Shown piece after piece: positions 50,112 to 61,520 of a DNA stretch of 64,000 nucleotides. How positions within the stretch are numbered: the first letter of the stretch is position 1; each line of letters opens with the position of its first letter. The stretch covers positions 33,002,760 to 33,066,759 of the forward strand of contig OX365947.1 in the NCBI GenBank assembly GCA_947247005.1. Reading direction: 5' to 3'. The notes beneath the pieces were generated by a model. The model did no database searches. It was not told the DNA's origin and worked only from the letters and a program-made list of their open reading frames with translations. The stretch is from Spisula solida. Lineage: Eukaryota > Mollusca > Bivalvia > Venerida > Mactridae. Position numbers and translations under genes: made by a program.

Positions 50112-50684
50112 GATGCACGCTCCATTATCAATTTCATGATAAACGAAATGCACGCTCCATTATCAGTTTCATGATAAACGCAATGCACGCTCCATTATCA
50201 ATTTCATAATAAACGCAATGCATGCTCCATTATCAATTTCATAATGAACGCAATGCACGCTCCATTATCAGTTTCATGAAAAACGCAATGCATGCTCCAT
50301 TATCAATTTCATAATAAACGCAATGCATGCTCCATTATCAATTTCATAATAAACGCAATGCACGCTCCATTATCAATTTCATAATAAACGCAATGCACGC
50401 TCCATTATCAATTTCATAATAAAGCAATGCATGCTCCATTAACAATTTCATGAAAAACGCAATGTACGCTCCATTATCAATTTCATAATAAACGCAATGC
50501 ACGCTCCATTATCAATTTCATAATAAACGCAATGCATGCTCCATTATTAATTTCATGATAAACGCAATGCCCGCTCCATTATCAATTTCATAATAAACGC
50601 AATGCATGCTCCATTATCAGTTTCATGAAAAACGCAATGCACGCTCCATTATCAGTTTCATGAAAAACGCAATGCACGCTCCAT
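50112..50684 (+). repeat. 35-bp minisatellite, left arm
   Basis: About 16 units of CGCAATGCACGCTCCATTAT followed by CAATTTCATAATAAA. It lies at the inner end of the left arm and is mirrored by 51557-52026. Confidence 0.95.
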
Positions 50685-50690
50685 AGTTAA

Positions 50691-51264
50691 GGCAAAATAG
50701 CATTTAGGGTAGAACTTATTGCTACAGAAACTTTTAAGAGATTTTCAGCAAGGTCACCATTGCTTGTAGACAATTTATTTAGTACTGGTGTGATGCTGAT
50801 TACTTGCAGACACGTTATTTAAGGGCTTAAATCCAAGATGGCGTCCAAGATGGCCGCCATAAACTGTAAAACCGCATAAAGCATTAATCATATGTAATAC
50901 AGTGTTTCATACATGGATGTAATTATATTTATTTGCATGAACACCGTTTTTCTGATAGTGTGCATCAAACTGACCTACAGTACTTTCAAGGTCAAAGTAC
51001 GAAAATGCGGCTAGAAAATTGACATTTCCGCTCCATTTTTTACTTTAGCTTACATTTTTCAATTCAGCCAGGCTATAAAAGAAAAAAATAGTTGGCAAGT
51101 GTATATTTCCTCAGTATAAGTTAGAAATTAAATCCATGCAATTTTTGTGAAGACAGCAACTTTATACAAGGTCACTTTTCAATTAAATTATGGTTCGATG
51201 TTAAAATAGATAAGTTACTCATCCTCAGCAAAATTATGACGCTAGTTGAGTTTTCAATAATACG
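50691..51264. other. Palindrome spacer, unique part
   Basis: Present once. It includes the short duplication AAGATGGCGTCCAAGATGGC. No gene recognised. Together with 51265-51556 it separates the arms. Confidence 0.7.
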
Positions 51265-51556
51265 CTACACAAAAGTTCTAAACCGCCACAATAATTATGT
51301 GTAATAATTTTGTTAATACTGCACATATTAATGAGCACGTGTTTGTTGTGTTGCAATATGCACGTGTTCATGAACATTTTGTGTGAAATATGTTGTGACT
51401 TTGTAAAATAGAATTCATTACGTAATGCGCCTGTAACGAGGAACATGGCCGTTTATCTCCCAAAATGAATCAATAATGAAATGCAAGTATTATCCAAGTA
51501 TTGGTATACAAAATTTCATGAGAGTACGTGCAGTATTAACAAAATTATTACACATA
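51265..51556. mobile_element. Mariner-derived fragment in palindrome spacer
   Basis: CTACACAAAAGTTCTAAACC then GCCACAATAATTATGTG is the complement of the right end of the 31471-32629 element. Sequence from ACGTGTTTGTTGTGTTGCAA to CAGTATTAACAAAATTATTA then matches 32397-32598 in the forward sense. The right end is cut off at ACACATAA, exactly where the 35-bp array of the right arm begins. It looks like a deletion derivative whose last end was lost. Confidence 0.75.
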
Positions 51557-52026
51557 AATTGATAATGGAGCGTGCATTGCGTTTTTCATGAAATTGATAA
51601 TGGAGCGTGCATTGCGTTTATTATGAAATTGATAATGGAGCGTGCATTGCGTTTAAATTGATAATGGAGCGTGCATTGCGTTTATTATGAAATTGATAAT
51701 GGAGCATGCATTGCGTTTATTATGAAATTGATAATGGAGCATGCATTGCGTTTATTATGAAATTGATAATGGAGCATGCATTGCGTTTTTCATGAAACTG
51801 ATAATGGAGCGTGCATTGCGTTTATTATGAAATTGATAATGGAGCATGCATTGCGTTTATTATGAAATTGATAATGGAACGTGCATTGCGTTTATTATGA
51901 AATTGACTATGGAGCATGCATTGCGTTTATTATGAAATTGATAATGGAGCGGGCATTGCGTTTATCATGAAACTGATAATGGAGCGTGCATTGCGTTTAT
52001 CATGAAATTGATAATGGAGCGTGCAT
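51557..52026 (-). repeat. 35-bp minisatellite, right arm
   Basis: About 13 units, inverted relative to 50112-50684. The copy number differs between the arms, with one shortened unit near 51650. Confidence 0.95.
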
Positions 52027-52199
52027 CTGAAATATGAGCTTTTAATTACATGTATTAAGTAGTGCATTTTTGCACTGAACTGTATAGGCCAGGAGCCATA
52101 TTTCAAAAGAGCCCTTAAATGGATTTTCATTTACCCCATCTCGTAGAAAAATACTGTTGGTAATTTCGAATAATATACTATAGGCAATCTGGCTTTGGA

Positions 52200-52440
52200 A
52201 AAGGTGTAGAGTTGTTTCCCCTGATTTAAGGAGGTGAGCTCGGAAAAACAAAGAGCTGATTCCCTTGAATCAGGGGAAGTCACTCTGACTGACTTAAAAT
52301 AATTAAAGCAGAGTTGTTTTCCCTGATTCAAGGAAAGCAACTCTAGTATTACCGAGTTATTAAATTTAGATTTAGGGGGAGTCAATCTGACTGTCTTAAA
52401 ATAAGACGAGCAGAATTACTTCCCCTGATTCAATGTAAGG
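52200..52440 (-). repeat. About 100-bp units, right arm inner block
   Basis: The complement of the left-arm block at 49685-49945, including GAAGTCACTCTGACTGACTT at about 52276. Confidence 0.75.
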
Positions 52441-53049
52441 TACAAGACCACAGTTTCTCATATACGAATTGGCCATGTAAAATGATAAAAGAGGAGATTT
52501 TGACTTAATACAGGGCTGTTGCATATTTAGAGAATAATCCATTGCTGTTTTGGGGTTTTCGTCCACGACAGTGACCATAATGCTACTTGATTCGAATTGA
52601 AAGTGTTTACATTTTTTATCTCCTTGAAACCAAGCGTTTGCTGATCAGCTGAATTGTTTTTAGAGTGAAATTGGATGGTTCAATTTCATAGGTATTTTGT
52701 GAAAAAAATAACGATAGAGATGGAAGGGATGTTATTTTTAATGAATTCTAGTCTAGATCTGTAAAAACAGCAGCTGTTAGACTTCCAGCATTGACTGCGG
52801 GTCGAACAAGGCTTGTTTAGCCTCGGCCTGACTGTAAAATTGATGGTTTGGCTTTTAGTTGTGAACAATAAAAAGTGAATTATAGTAGGCGGTATCTGAA
52901 ATACTGTTGCTATAAGTAATCTTGACCATAGCATGTTTTCTATTAAGGTTTGTTGGTAAATCCAATGTGTCGGTGTTCGAAGTATTGTGGTCAGTTTCTC
53001 GACTGGGATTTGTTAAACACTAGTCTTGTACCTAAGCAACTCTTGCATT

Positions 53050-53310
53050 ACCCAGCTCTCTCTCTTGATTTTTAGGGGAAGTCACTCTGACTGACTTAAA
53101 CTAAGCTAAATATAGTAGTTTCCCCTGATTCAAGGGAAACCACTCTTGTATTACCGTGTTCTTTCCGGAAGTCACCCTGACTGACTTAAAATAAGTAAAG
53201 CAGAACTGCTTCCCCTTATTCAAGAAAAGTAACTCTTGTATTACCGAGTTATCGCGTTGATATTCAGTGGAAGTCACTCTGACTGTCTTAAAATAAGATT
53301 CGCGCCTTTT
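53050..53310 (-). repeat. About 100-bp units, right arm outer block
   Basis: The complement of the left-arm block at 48835-49110. An 85-codon open stretch here (53358-53101) differs at two positions from that at 48779-49036. Confidence 0.75.
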
Positions 53311-53547
53311 GTATTTGCAATTGTTGTCAGGGTAAGTGTGCAATTGGGATGGCTGCATTCGTTAGGTATTATACGTGTTGCATTATGTCTCGAGTATTTT
53401 ATTTAAAAATACCTTACTTGAACCCAGGCCCTGTGTTAAAAAAGGATTAACGTTAGTGTTTAGGATGAAAATATAACTAAAAAAGATTCGAATGTTTTCA
53501 ATATATTATCGGAAGTGGTTTCTGTATTCCGTACATCGCTATCAGTA

Positions 53548-54061
53548 CTCTCCAATTGCCTCGCCCGAAACTACATCGTTTCTAGGCTCTGCATTATTGC
53601 TAGTGTATTAGCGCTATTGCTATTTTTAGACAGGAGAATCCAAAACCAGCGTACAGCGAGGCAAATGTGATAATGTAAACGGGTTTTTAAATGCATTGTA
53701 TATAAAACGCTCGTGTGTTAAAAGAATGACTTGTATTATAAATTAAAACTCTCGCACTATCAATTTATCATATTGATTGAAACAAAAAATTATGACCAGT
53801 CAATAGAACCATGAAATATTTAAACCTCATACAGTGTGTACTCGTTTAAACCTTTCAACACGTAGCCTTCATATTCACTATAAACTCTGCTATATAACTC
53901 TCTACTGTCTATACAAACAAGTAAACTTTCATCAGCCAATGAAAATGTGTATCAGGGTTCACAGCAGTTTTGTAAAGGTCAAATATCAAAATATTCTAGT
54001 AGTTTAAGCAGCGTGTGAATGGTAACGGTTAAGTGGAAATCAAAGCGCTGTAGGGAGCGTA
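53548..54061. mobile_element. 514-bp insertion with 11-bp duplication, right arm only
   Basis: CGCTATCAGTA flanks the insert at 53537-53547 and 54062-54072 and occurs once in the left arm (complement near 48590-48601). The insert begins CTCTCCAATTGCCTCGCC and ends CTGTAGGGAGCGTA. There is no poly(A), and the ends are only weakly inverted. An 11-bp duplication is in the range of Mutator-like elements or retroposons; not decided. Confidence 0.75.
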
Positions 54062-54852
54062 CGCTATCAGTAGTTTTACCTTAAGATCTCAAAAACCTTA
54101 AAAAATAGGCAATTATTATAGGATCAGCTTTGATCCGGATCAGTCTATAATCCGTCAGGACAAACACCGGAGAATTATAGTTGGTTTTTTTTTGTCTGTT
54201 AGTTTCACTGAAGTCTGTTTGTATTTTTATATAGTTCTGCATTTCAATAACTGCACCTTTTCTTTGCTAATCAAGTTGCTTGCATGTCCGGGCTATTTAT
54301 GTTCAATCATGGGAATGGTAAAACAAAACCAATTTTCCACTTACTGGTGATTTCAATGCCCTTCAGATATTGAGCCAACAAGACAATCAGTTCGCAAAAT
54401 CCAATCATGACGTTACATCCAAAAAATAAGTTAAACTGATGAATATTGTGATGTACGAGTGTAGTGATGTTAAAACCATCAGCCTTAAAATTACTCCGGG
54501 CTTGAAGTGGTGGTTTCAAACTGCTGGAATTGATTTACGACAGCAAAGCAAATTGTATTTTATATGTAAATTTATCTTCTACAGACGTCTGAGGAATTTT
54601 TAACATGGTCGTAAATTTAAAAGCGTATTATATTGTTTATTAGTGGCAGTATGTCTGCAATGTTTATGTACTCAAAAATAATAAAGTAATACCCTCACTT
54701 GAACTTTTTTTTGTGATTTCAAGTATTGTCCATCCGCCAACGACTTAAAACGGTTGAAAAACGGCGAATGTCCAATTACTTCGAAATCTGACAGTATAAA
54801 TGATATATTTGACTTCATATCACGTAGTAGTGCCACTACTCAAATGAAAACC

Positions 54853-55120
54853 GCCTCCTAGATAGCCTAGTAGTTAAGCGTCCGCGTCGTGCGGTGCGGG
54901 ATTGTACTTGTTCGATTCAAGACCGTGTCATACCAAATACGAAAAGAAAATGGTACCAATAGTTCCAGGGAATGTCACTTAGCATAAAGGGAAACTGGTT
55001 TCTCTACTCTCATACCCTCGTAGCGATGGGATACATCAGGAATGAGGTGTCGAGAGTGATTAATATAAGTTTGAAAACACTTGTTACACAATCGACCATA
55101 AAAATAAATTAGAATAAACT
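54853..55120 (+). mobile_element. tRNA-derived SINE, right-arm copy
   Basis: GCCTCCTAGATAGCCTAGTA, B-box-like GTTCGATTCA, and the same body as 29910-30180. It is paired with 47540-47804. Confidence 0.87.
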
Positions 55121-55800
55121 AAAACTATTCTAACATATGATAACAAAGAATCGAATTCTACGTACACAATATTTTAACACATGTATTGATATAAAAACTA
55201 ATTTTGTTTTCGTGGTAAAAATCAACATATATAATTCATACGTACACATAATTATATACATTTGCTACTATTCCTAGATCGGCGTACATGAAGATGAACA
55301 AAGAAGAACAAAGAAGAACAAAGATGAACAAGGGAGAACAAATAGGAACAGAGAAGAGCACATACTACGTGTAGTCAGATCCATGCCGTACTGCCTGGTG
55401 TCTCCTATAATCGCGTATATCCAGACACATTAACCTAGTTATAATTGCTACATGTCATTTGTTATATGAAGACGAATGATACATTTTACTGCTGCAATGA
55501 ATACTGGTTAGCTTCTGTCACCGATTGCCTTGGAATTGATACTTTCTTTAGATGCTTAATGCTTTATTTAGGTGCGTAAATGTGTGCACTGGGACAATTT
55601 AGGTGCGTTTATACTGAAACAAAGAATATTGCAATTTAGTATTGGTTTCAGACTGACGCAACTATTGATAATATGACGACGGTAGAATATGTTGACATAT
55701 AACTCATTTAATCAGGTCAGTCACCTGTTTACATAACATTGTATACTTAAACATTGCAATTTCTATTATCAATTAATAAATTTAACAGCTATTGTTTATA

Positions 55801-55958
55801 TCAGTATATGGCTTTGTGCATAAGGTATTGATTTGCACTGTCCTCATATCCGATTAGAGAATGTTTTAAACAATACAAATGGTTTGGTTTGATATTACAT
55901 TGTATACAAGTGACAATCCCGAATAAACGGACTATACCATTTAAAGGGTTTATACAAT
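55801..55958 (-). repeat. Cys-rich-coding dispersed repeat, right-arm copy
   Basis: The minus frame is open from 56061 to 55801. The part shared with the left arm (INPLNGIVRLFGIVTCIQCN onward) ends at 55801. The first codons (with RCQTCDN) lie in right-arm-only sequence, so the 86-codon frame is partly accidental or the relic of a longer frame. Confidence 0.45.
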
Positions 55959-57060
55959 TAGTAATATTATCACATGTTTGACATCGCGGTAGCGTAATAA
56001 AGCCATTGTTTATTTTTGATAATACCCAGTCTAGTGTAATAAAGCTTTGACGCGACGTCATTTAAAGTATAGGCGACGTCGTCAAAGTTGCGCGTTTATT
56101 ATTGTGAAAATATGTAGCTATTTTATGTTTCGGCCAGCAAAAGGCCAACATGTGATAAATAGAGGATATTACATGAGTGACTTTCCATATTGAATTTATA
56201 AAACGAGTTGAATAAAATAATAAAATGCGAGGCTCTGCCCGAGTTAAAAATGTATGACATCCTAATGTGTACCCCCTCCTTGTGTGTATCAGCTTGTCCC
56301 ATCTACTAGTATACGGGTATACATCACGAAATATCAAATATCATCGTGCGTTCATCAGCTTGTCCTATCTATACGGGTATCACAAAATATCCCACCGTGC
56401 GTTCATCAGCTTGTCCTATCTATACGGGTATCACAAAATATCCCACCGTGCGTTCATCAGCTTGTCCTATCTATACGGGTATACATCACGAAATATCCCA
56501 CCGTGCGTTCATCAGCTTGTCCTATCTATACGGGTATACATCACGAAATATCCCACCGTGCGTTCATCAGCTTGTCCTGTCTATACGGGTATCACAAAAT
56601 ATCCAACCGTGCGTTCATCAGCTTGTCCTATCTACTAGTATACGGGTATACGTCACAAAATATCCCACCGTGCGTTCATCCGCTTGTCCTATCTATACGG
56701 GTATCACAAATTGACTTGGGGTAGTCTTCGTACCCAGATTTTTGTGGTTTTATTTTCCTTGCGTTAACTCCTTGATTTCTGGTTGTACAGCTATTTTTTC
56801 AACATCATACATTGCGTTATACATTATGAATTGAGCCTCGAATGAGTATGGATAATGATGTATGTAACGACGTCGCGATGACGTTGGGCCGGTGTAGCCA
56901 TAGTGACGTTACGGTTTTTTTCACCAAATATTCAATTGGGCTCAATAATTTTATAGTTATGTATTTGTAATACTCCAATCTATTACCAGACCGATTTTCT
57001 TCAATATTGATAACGTAACAAAGATTTTAGAGCATTATCCCGCGTATTTGTTGATCACCC
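55959..57060. other. Right-arm-only segment with tandem array
   Basis: About 1.1 kb with no counterpart in the left arm. It contains an inverted repeat at 56044-56086 (CTTTGACGCGACGTC against GACGTCGTCAAAG), the 51-bp array, and further CGACGTCG/TGACGT-rich sequence near 56865-56920. Probably one or more insertions; ends not resolved. Confidence 0.6.
56285..56706. repeat. 51-57 bp minisatellite
   Basis: About eight units of CGTGCGTTCATCAGCTTGTC, CTATCTATACGGGTATCAC and AAAATATCCCAC; some units have ATACATCACG added. The length is divisible by three in most units, so three overlapping frames of 122-146 codons stay open; none is supported as a gene. Confidence 0.93.
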
Positions 57061-57876
57061 CGTATATTATAAATAATAATAATAATATCGTGAGCCTTCA
57101 TAAAGTGAACATGACTGTAGTAGCAGGAATAGTTTCCCAGGCTACTTGATATCGTGACGCTGCCCCCCAGCCTGTGTAATGTTCAAGTGCCTTTTAATGT
57201 CAGAGACAATATAATCCGGCCTTTCCAAGATCAAACCGATAGCTTTCTCGCGTGTACTGATTGATTATACGTGTACTTAACCAACAAACGTGCAACAACA
57301 AGCTCAAACAAACAATGATTATTGCCTATGGGAATTAATGACATAATAGAATTTCTTTGCAAAGCACCGCGGACACGTTATTGTTTGTCTGGGAACTGAT
57401 CGCCATAATTCATCAGAGATAATTTATACAGAAGGTTATTGAACTATGTTGACATAATGTAATTTCTATCCTCTGTTGTCACATTTATCTATTTTTGTCT
57501 CCTTTAAGGTTCTGGGACTTGCATATGTTGCCATGGCCTCCTCTGTATGATGGGGCGCTGTCATCGATTGAAGCATTTATTGTAACAAAGAAATCCTTCT
57601 TTGATAATCAGCACTCGATCTTTTAGATGCTCTTTCACTAGTTAACACGAATTGAACTAGAACACAATACATTTGTACCAAGAAAAGTACTTTAGCCCTT
57701 TATAACGTCAAGTTTACGTCCTATGTACATAGAGTCACGTTGCTAGGAAACGAAGCGATATTTTGAAAAATTAAAAACTGCACAACAAGAACAGAATGTT
57801 AAAGCATATTTCTGGAGATTTTCATTTAATAAGGTGAAAAGTCTATTTTTGACGGATGACATCGGAGAAAGGTCTT

Positions 57877-58195
57877 TTTTTTGGTAGAGTTTATTTTAAT
57901 AGCTTATAATAATAAGTTACAAACAAGCTCTAGGGCTTTTTTCAAAGACTATCTTAACAATTGGTAATTGAACTACTTTGACATAAACTGTATAATATGC
58001 TGAATAGAGAGAACAATAAACAAGAGAAGATAGTCAATTCAAACGTATGAACATCTATAGTAATGGTTGTTTCACATAGTTATTATATAAATTATTATTA
58101 TAATGTTCAAGTGTTTTAAGGACTATATGTTATAGAATATAGAATACAGTACATACACATTTAAACACATACATGAAACAAGACACATATGTTAT
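57877..58195 (-). mobile_element. 319-bp retroposon with poly(A), right arm only
   Basis: GGAGAAAGGTCTT occurs at 57864-57876 and 58196-58208 and once in the left arm (complement near 42393-42405). On the minus strand the insert ends AATAAACTCTACC followed by an A run, giving an AATAAA signal close to the tail. Target duplication plus A tail indicates LINE-type retroposition of an RNA 3' end. The source is not recognised. Confidence 0.85.
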
Positions 58196-58838
58196 GGAGA
58201 AAGGTCTTAAACATCCTTAAAATAAGCTTCGTTTCGTCATGAGCGTTCGTAGCCTAGGTCATTAAATGCATGGTATCAGTATATTTGGGATGTTCATAAT
58301 TCTATACAAGGTTTTGAACCCAGCTTAAAGCAAGCTTATTTTCTTTATTGTCATCGCTAATCTTTCTATGTTTATCCTGGAATTCTTGAACATGTTGGGG
58401 TTCCATGATGGCCTTTACATTAGCCGTTTAAATTCACAAAGTTTGAGCTTGGTTACTTCGTTAACGGGTTTAGTTTAATCGTATTTTATGAACTGAATGT
58501 TAACAACAGAACAAATGGTCTGCATGCACAAAACTGATTATAAACAATAGAAGCATATCATCAAATTAAACCAGAGAAAGTTTTACAATATCACATGCAA
58601 ACGAAAGGATCGAGCCACAAGTTAACGGGCGATAGGAGAGTTTACCGTATTCATATGCAAAATGACTGCCGACAATTTATTGGATTAATTAACAAAGAAA
58701 ACCTGTCTTTCACTAATAGCTAGCTGGTGGTATGAATGCATATGTATACAAACATGATCTCTCCTATGCAATATAGCCAAGAAGAGTGAAAGTTTTCTTT
58801 TGTTCTTGAGTATATTCAAAAAATTGAATTGGTGATAT

Positions 58839-58984
58839 TTAAGGTAAAAAAGATACACCACTAAACCAATTAAGGACTAAAATAGCCTTAATGAAATACG
58901 TATGTATCGACGTTATAGAGCGCTATACGTATAATGCTATGTTTAGTCCTTAATTGGTTTAGTGGTGTATCTTTTTTACCTTAA
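58839..58984. mobile_element. Palindromic MITE, right-arm copy
   Basis: TTAAGGTAAAAAAGATACAC ... GTGTATCTTTTTTACCTTAA. The ends are nearly perfect inverted repeats of about 43 bp. Counterpart of 41461-41599. Confidence 0.87.
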
Positions 58985-59512
58985 ATATGATAAATGCATG
59001 TTTACGCACATTCACACTAATGATCAGAGCACTTACAGACATCGTAAACTTAATTACGCTCAAATTTAAATTGCTTAGTATTATTCAAGACCTACGCGTA
59101 GAGGACCAGTATTTTTGTTGGGGTTCTTTGACCGAATAATAATTAATATTGAACAACCCTTCACCAAACTTTATAGTTGATAAAGAGATATAAAGAATAT
59201 AAATGTGAACGTAAGTTAATATTTCCGTAAGTTCTTTGATAAAACAGTACGCTGGTACTAATATAAATACGATACGTGGTATTTCCACAGAGTTTGCATT
59301 GTATAAAGTAATCCATTAGTCTGTGATCCACATACCTGACACATTGTTCCGACAAGATCGGACGTTCCATAATATACAAAGTAAAAATCTCTTTGAAAGT
59401 TAAGATTAATCAAGAGCCGGAAGTGTTCGTAATGTAGGCCAGTGTACGATAATGGTTAATTACAGAGTGGTTTCTTACATAACATTTAAGTTCTTACTGA
59501 TGTTTTTAAGGT

Positions 59513-59879
59513 GATTCCCAACTCTTCAGTTGAGCGGAAGCTTAGAAATCGGTGTAAATAAGACGTATTGGAAGCGTCTGACTACCATTATGAAATAGTA
59601 CGAAAAACTTAAAATTGATGTGTCAGCATGATTGTTATCATGTTTTAATATCGCGAACTTTTTACTATATTATTTCGTATAACTTAAAAATAAAAAAATC
59701 ACATATTTTAAAATATCATTTAAAAACACAGCAAATAGCAATATATGCAAATAGTGTTTTTCATTTTGTTTCTAGCTTGAAATATAACACAATATAAAAC
59801 TATAAAATTTATGATAATATGTTATTTTAAAATGATTGTGTTTAAACATCTTAGAAATTGTAAGCATTTGAGTTTTTTA
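59513..59879. other. No recognised feature
   Basis: Sequence directly outside the palindrome; very AT-rich, no gene recognised. Confidence 0.5.
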
Positions 59880-60210
59880 TGTCTTCGTATCGTAGATGTG
59901 GGGTTTATTACTTAGCACATGCATGTCGATCGGTAGACCAAATGTTTTCCGATCAATGACTGCAGAATGGTCGGACCTAGGACCAACAAACTTTAAGTGG
60001 AGGTTGCTCATCATCTGTATTTGACCCCGATGGATTTTGAGATCACTTGGTTGAAAGGTCACAATTACCATGACATTCGAATGCACCCACAACGTAAGAA
60101 CTATTGATCTTATGATCGTAAAACTTTACAGAGAGGTTGCTGGTCATACGCAGTAGACTCCGATTAATTTGTAGGTCAATAGGTCAAGGGTCAATGTCAG
60201 AATGGCTTTA
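59880..60210. repeat. Decayed GGTCA-rich repeat
   Basis: Two diverged units of about 115-145 bp: GAGGTTGCTCATCATCTG ... TTGAAAGGTCACAATTACC (59999-60070) and GAGAGGTTGCTGGTCATACG ... AGGTCAAGGGTCAATGTCAG (60130-60202). The style resembles the repeat at 62190-63380, but they are not the same unit. Confidence 0.5.
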
Positions 60211-61139
60211 AGTATACATGAATATTCGGCTGTCATGAGATATGATGTTTTACAAACATCTCTGGATCTTTCTGTAATCGGAATTCTTTGGGGTTTGGTA
60301 TTGCTGGACAAGGCATTGTACAACACACAGTGTTGTGCACGTGCGTTTTTCTGAATTTGGAGAGTTCGCGTTTCACTACTTACAACAAGCAGAATACAAA
60401 TATCAAATTATTGGATATTGCTGTGAACACAATGTCATGTAAAAAAATTAACAAGCTAGCATGTATAATAAAAAAGATAACGTTACAAGCGTAACAAGTT
60501 GGTGTACTCATAACTTTAAATGAGTGTATGTTATACTGTTTTTGACATATGTTGAGATGAATATGACGTTTTGTGGACCTGCAAAAAAGAGATAGGGCTA
60601 TTGACCAATGACGAAGTCAGAGGTCAATATAACTTTTTGAAGGCCTGGTTTGGTCGACAGATACGTTACAAGATGACACGTACGTTTCCATACCAGAGAG
60701 TCATAATTTTACACGTTCGTCTGTGTAACCTTGACAACTTTGTGTATACAGCTTGAAGATTAGTATTAATTTTAACGACACAGAATCCATTTTTCAGATA
60801 ACATTATTTTTATATGAATCAAACAGTACTGATAAACCACTCGAAATGAACCAATATGCTAAAGATGTGTTCATTTTAACTTTTTCTGGCTGCCATCATG
60901 TGTAGCCTACGATCAGCAGACTATATAGATAAAGTTCTATAGTCTCTGTGAGTAATTATGGAATATAATATAAAATAGATCTACCACGGATTTTACAGGG
61001 ACAAAATTTTTGATAACTATTTATATCACTTAGTCAAATAATCTAGTCTTTAATACACAGACAGTCTGAAAAGCGAACCATCGAAATTAGTGTTTTGAAA
61101 CTATGCATCATGTAGGTTCCAAATTCTCATCCCAAGTTG
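60211..61139. other. No recognised feature
   Basis: Short open stretches only (up to 68 codons), no motif. Confidence 0.5.
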
Positions 61140-61520
61140 TTCCTCTATCTGTAAAATAAACGTTTTGAGTGTTGCCCTGGCTGGATATCGTAGTAGGCCT
61201 ACTTTAGTTCATGGGATAGGCGTCTAGTTGAGACATATTATCAAAGTTGGGTATTGCCAATATGTCTACTTGGTTTGATTGATCTACTGTATCGAGAAAT
61301 GTCATCGGTGGTCATGACGAACTGTGCATCACACTTGTGCTTTGCTCTAAACCCATGTTGGTTTTCATGGAGAATGTTGTCCCAATGTGATCAGTTGGTT
61401 CATCATGTGTGAGACCCCACTGTGTCCTATCATTTTACTAGCTATGTCGGTTAAATATACCGGCCTGTTTTCGGGTTTTGTGCCGTCTTTTTTTAAAGAC
61501 GGGCACAACATTCGCTTTCT
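61140..61520 (-). pseudogene. CR1-like LINE reverse transcriptase relic, antisense
   Basis: Read on the minus strand from about 61510 down, with several frame changes. ANVVPVFKK (about 61505-61479) comes first. RPVYLTDIASKMIG runs on into SHMMNQLITLGQH. Then QHGFRAKHKCDAQFVMTTDD, and TVDQSNQVDILAIPNFDN. These match in order the region from the fingers to motif A of CR1/Jockey-type reverse transcriptases (SLTS..SK..E, QHGFR..RSC..QL, D.A..DF.KAFD). The catalytic Asp of motif A falls within NFDN. Motifs B and C (QG, YADD) were not found. It is a different family from the 4.2-11.4 kb LINE. Confidence 0.8.

Larger units (their letters stand above)
39879..50690 (+). repeat. Left arm of 20-kb inverted duplication
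   Basis: The complement of this segment recurs at 51557-59512. Outer limit: ACCTTAAAGACATCAGTAAG (39878) against the complement of CTTACTGATGTTTTTAAGGT (ends 59512); flanks beyond differ. Paired anchors: 40020/59370, 41461/58984, 43158/57117, 47804/54853, 49559/52578. By eye the 40020-40228 stretch differs from its partner at about 4 of 208 bases, and the SINE region at about 14 of 250. Arm-specific insertions are listed separately. Confidence 0.93.
51557..59512 (-). repeat. Right arm of 20-kb inverted duplication
   Basis: This is the complement of 39879-50690, shorter by about 2.9 kb because the left arm gained more insertions. Shared older features are a MITE (58839-58984), a SINE (54853-55120), the roughly 100-bp units and the 35-bp array. 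Insertions private to this arm are at 53548-54061, about 55959-57060 and 57877-58195. Confidence 0.93.

Noticed and set aside
50112..50684. CRISPR-like array
   Set aside because: Units are tandem with no variable spacers; eukaryotic minisatellite.
56267..56724. Three overlapping frames of 122-146 codons
   Set aside because: They are translation of a tandem array whose unit length is mostly a multiple of three.
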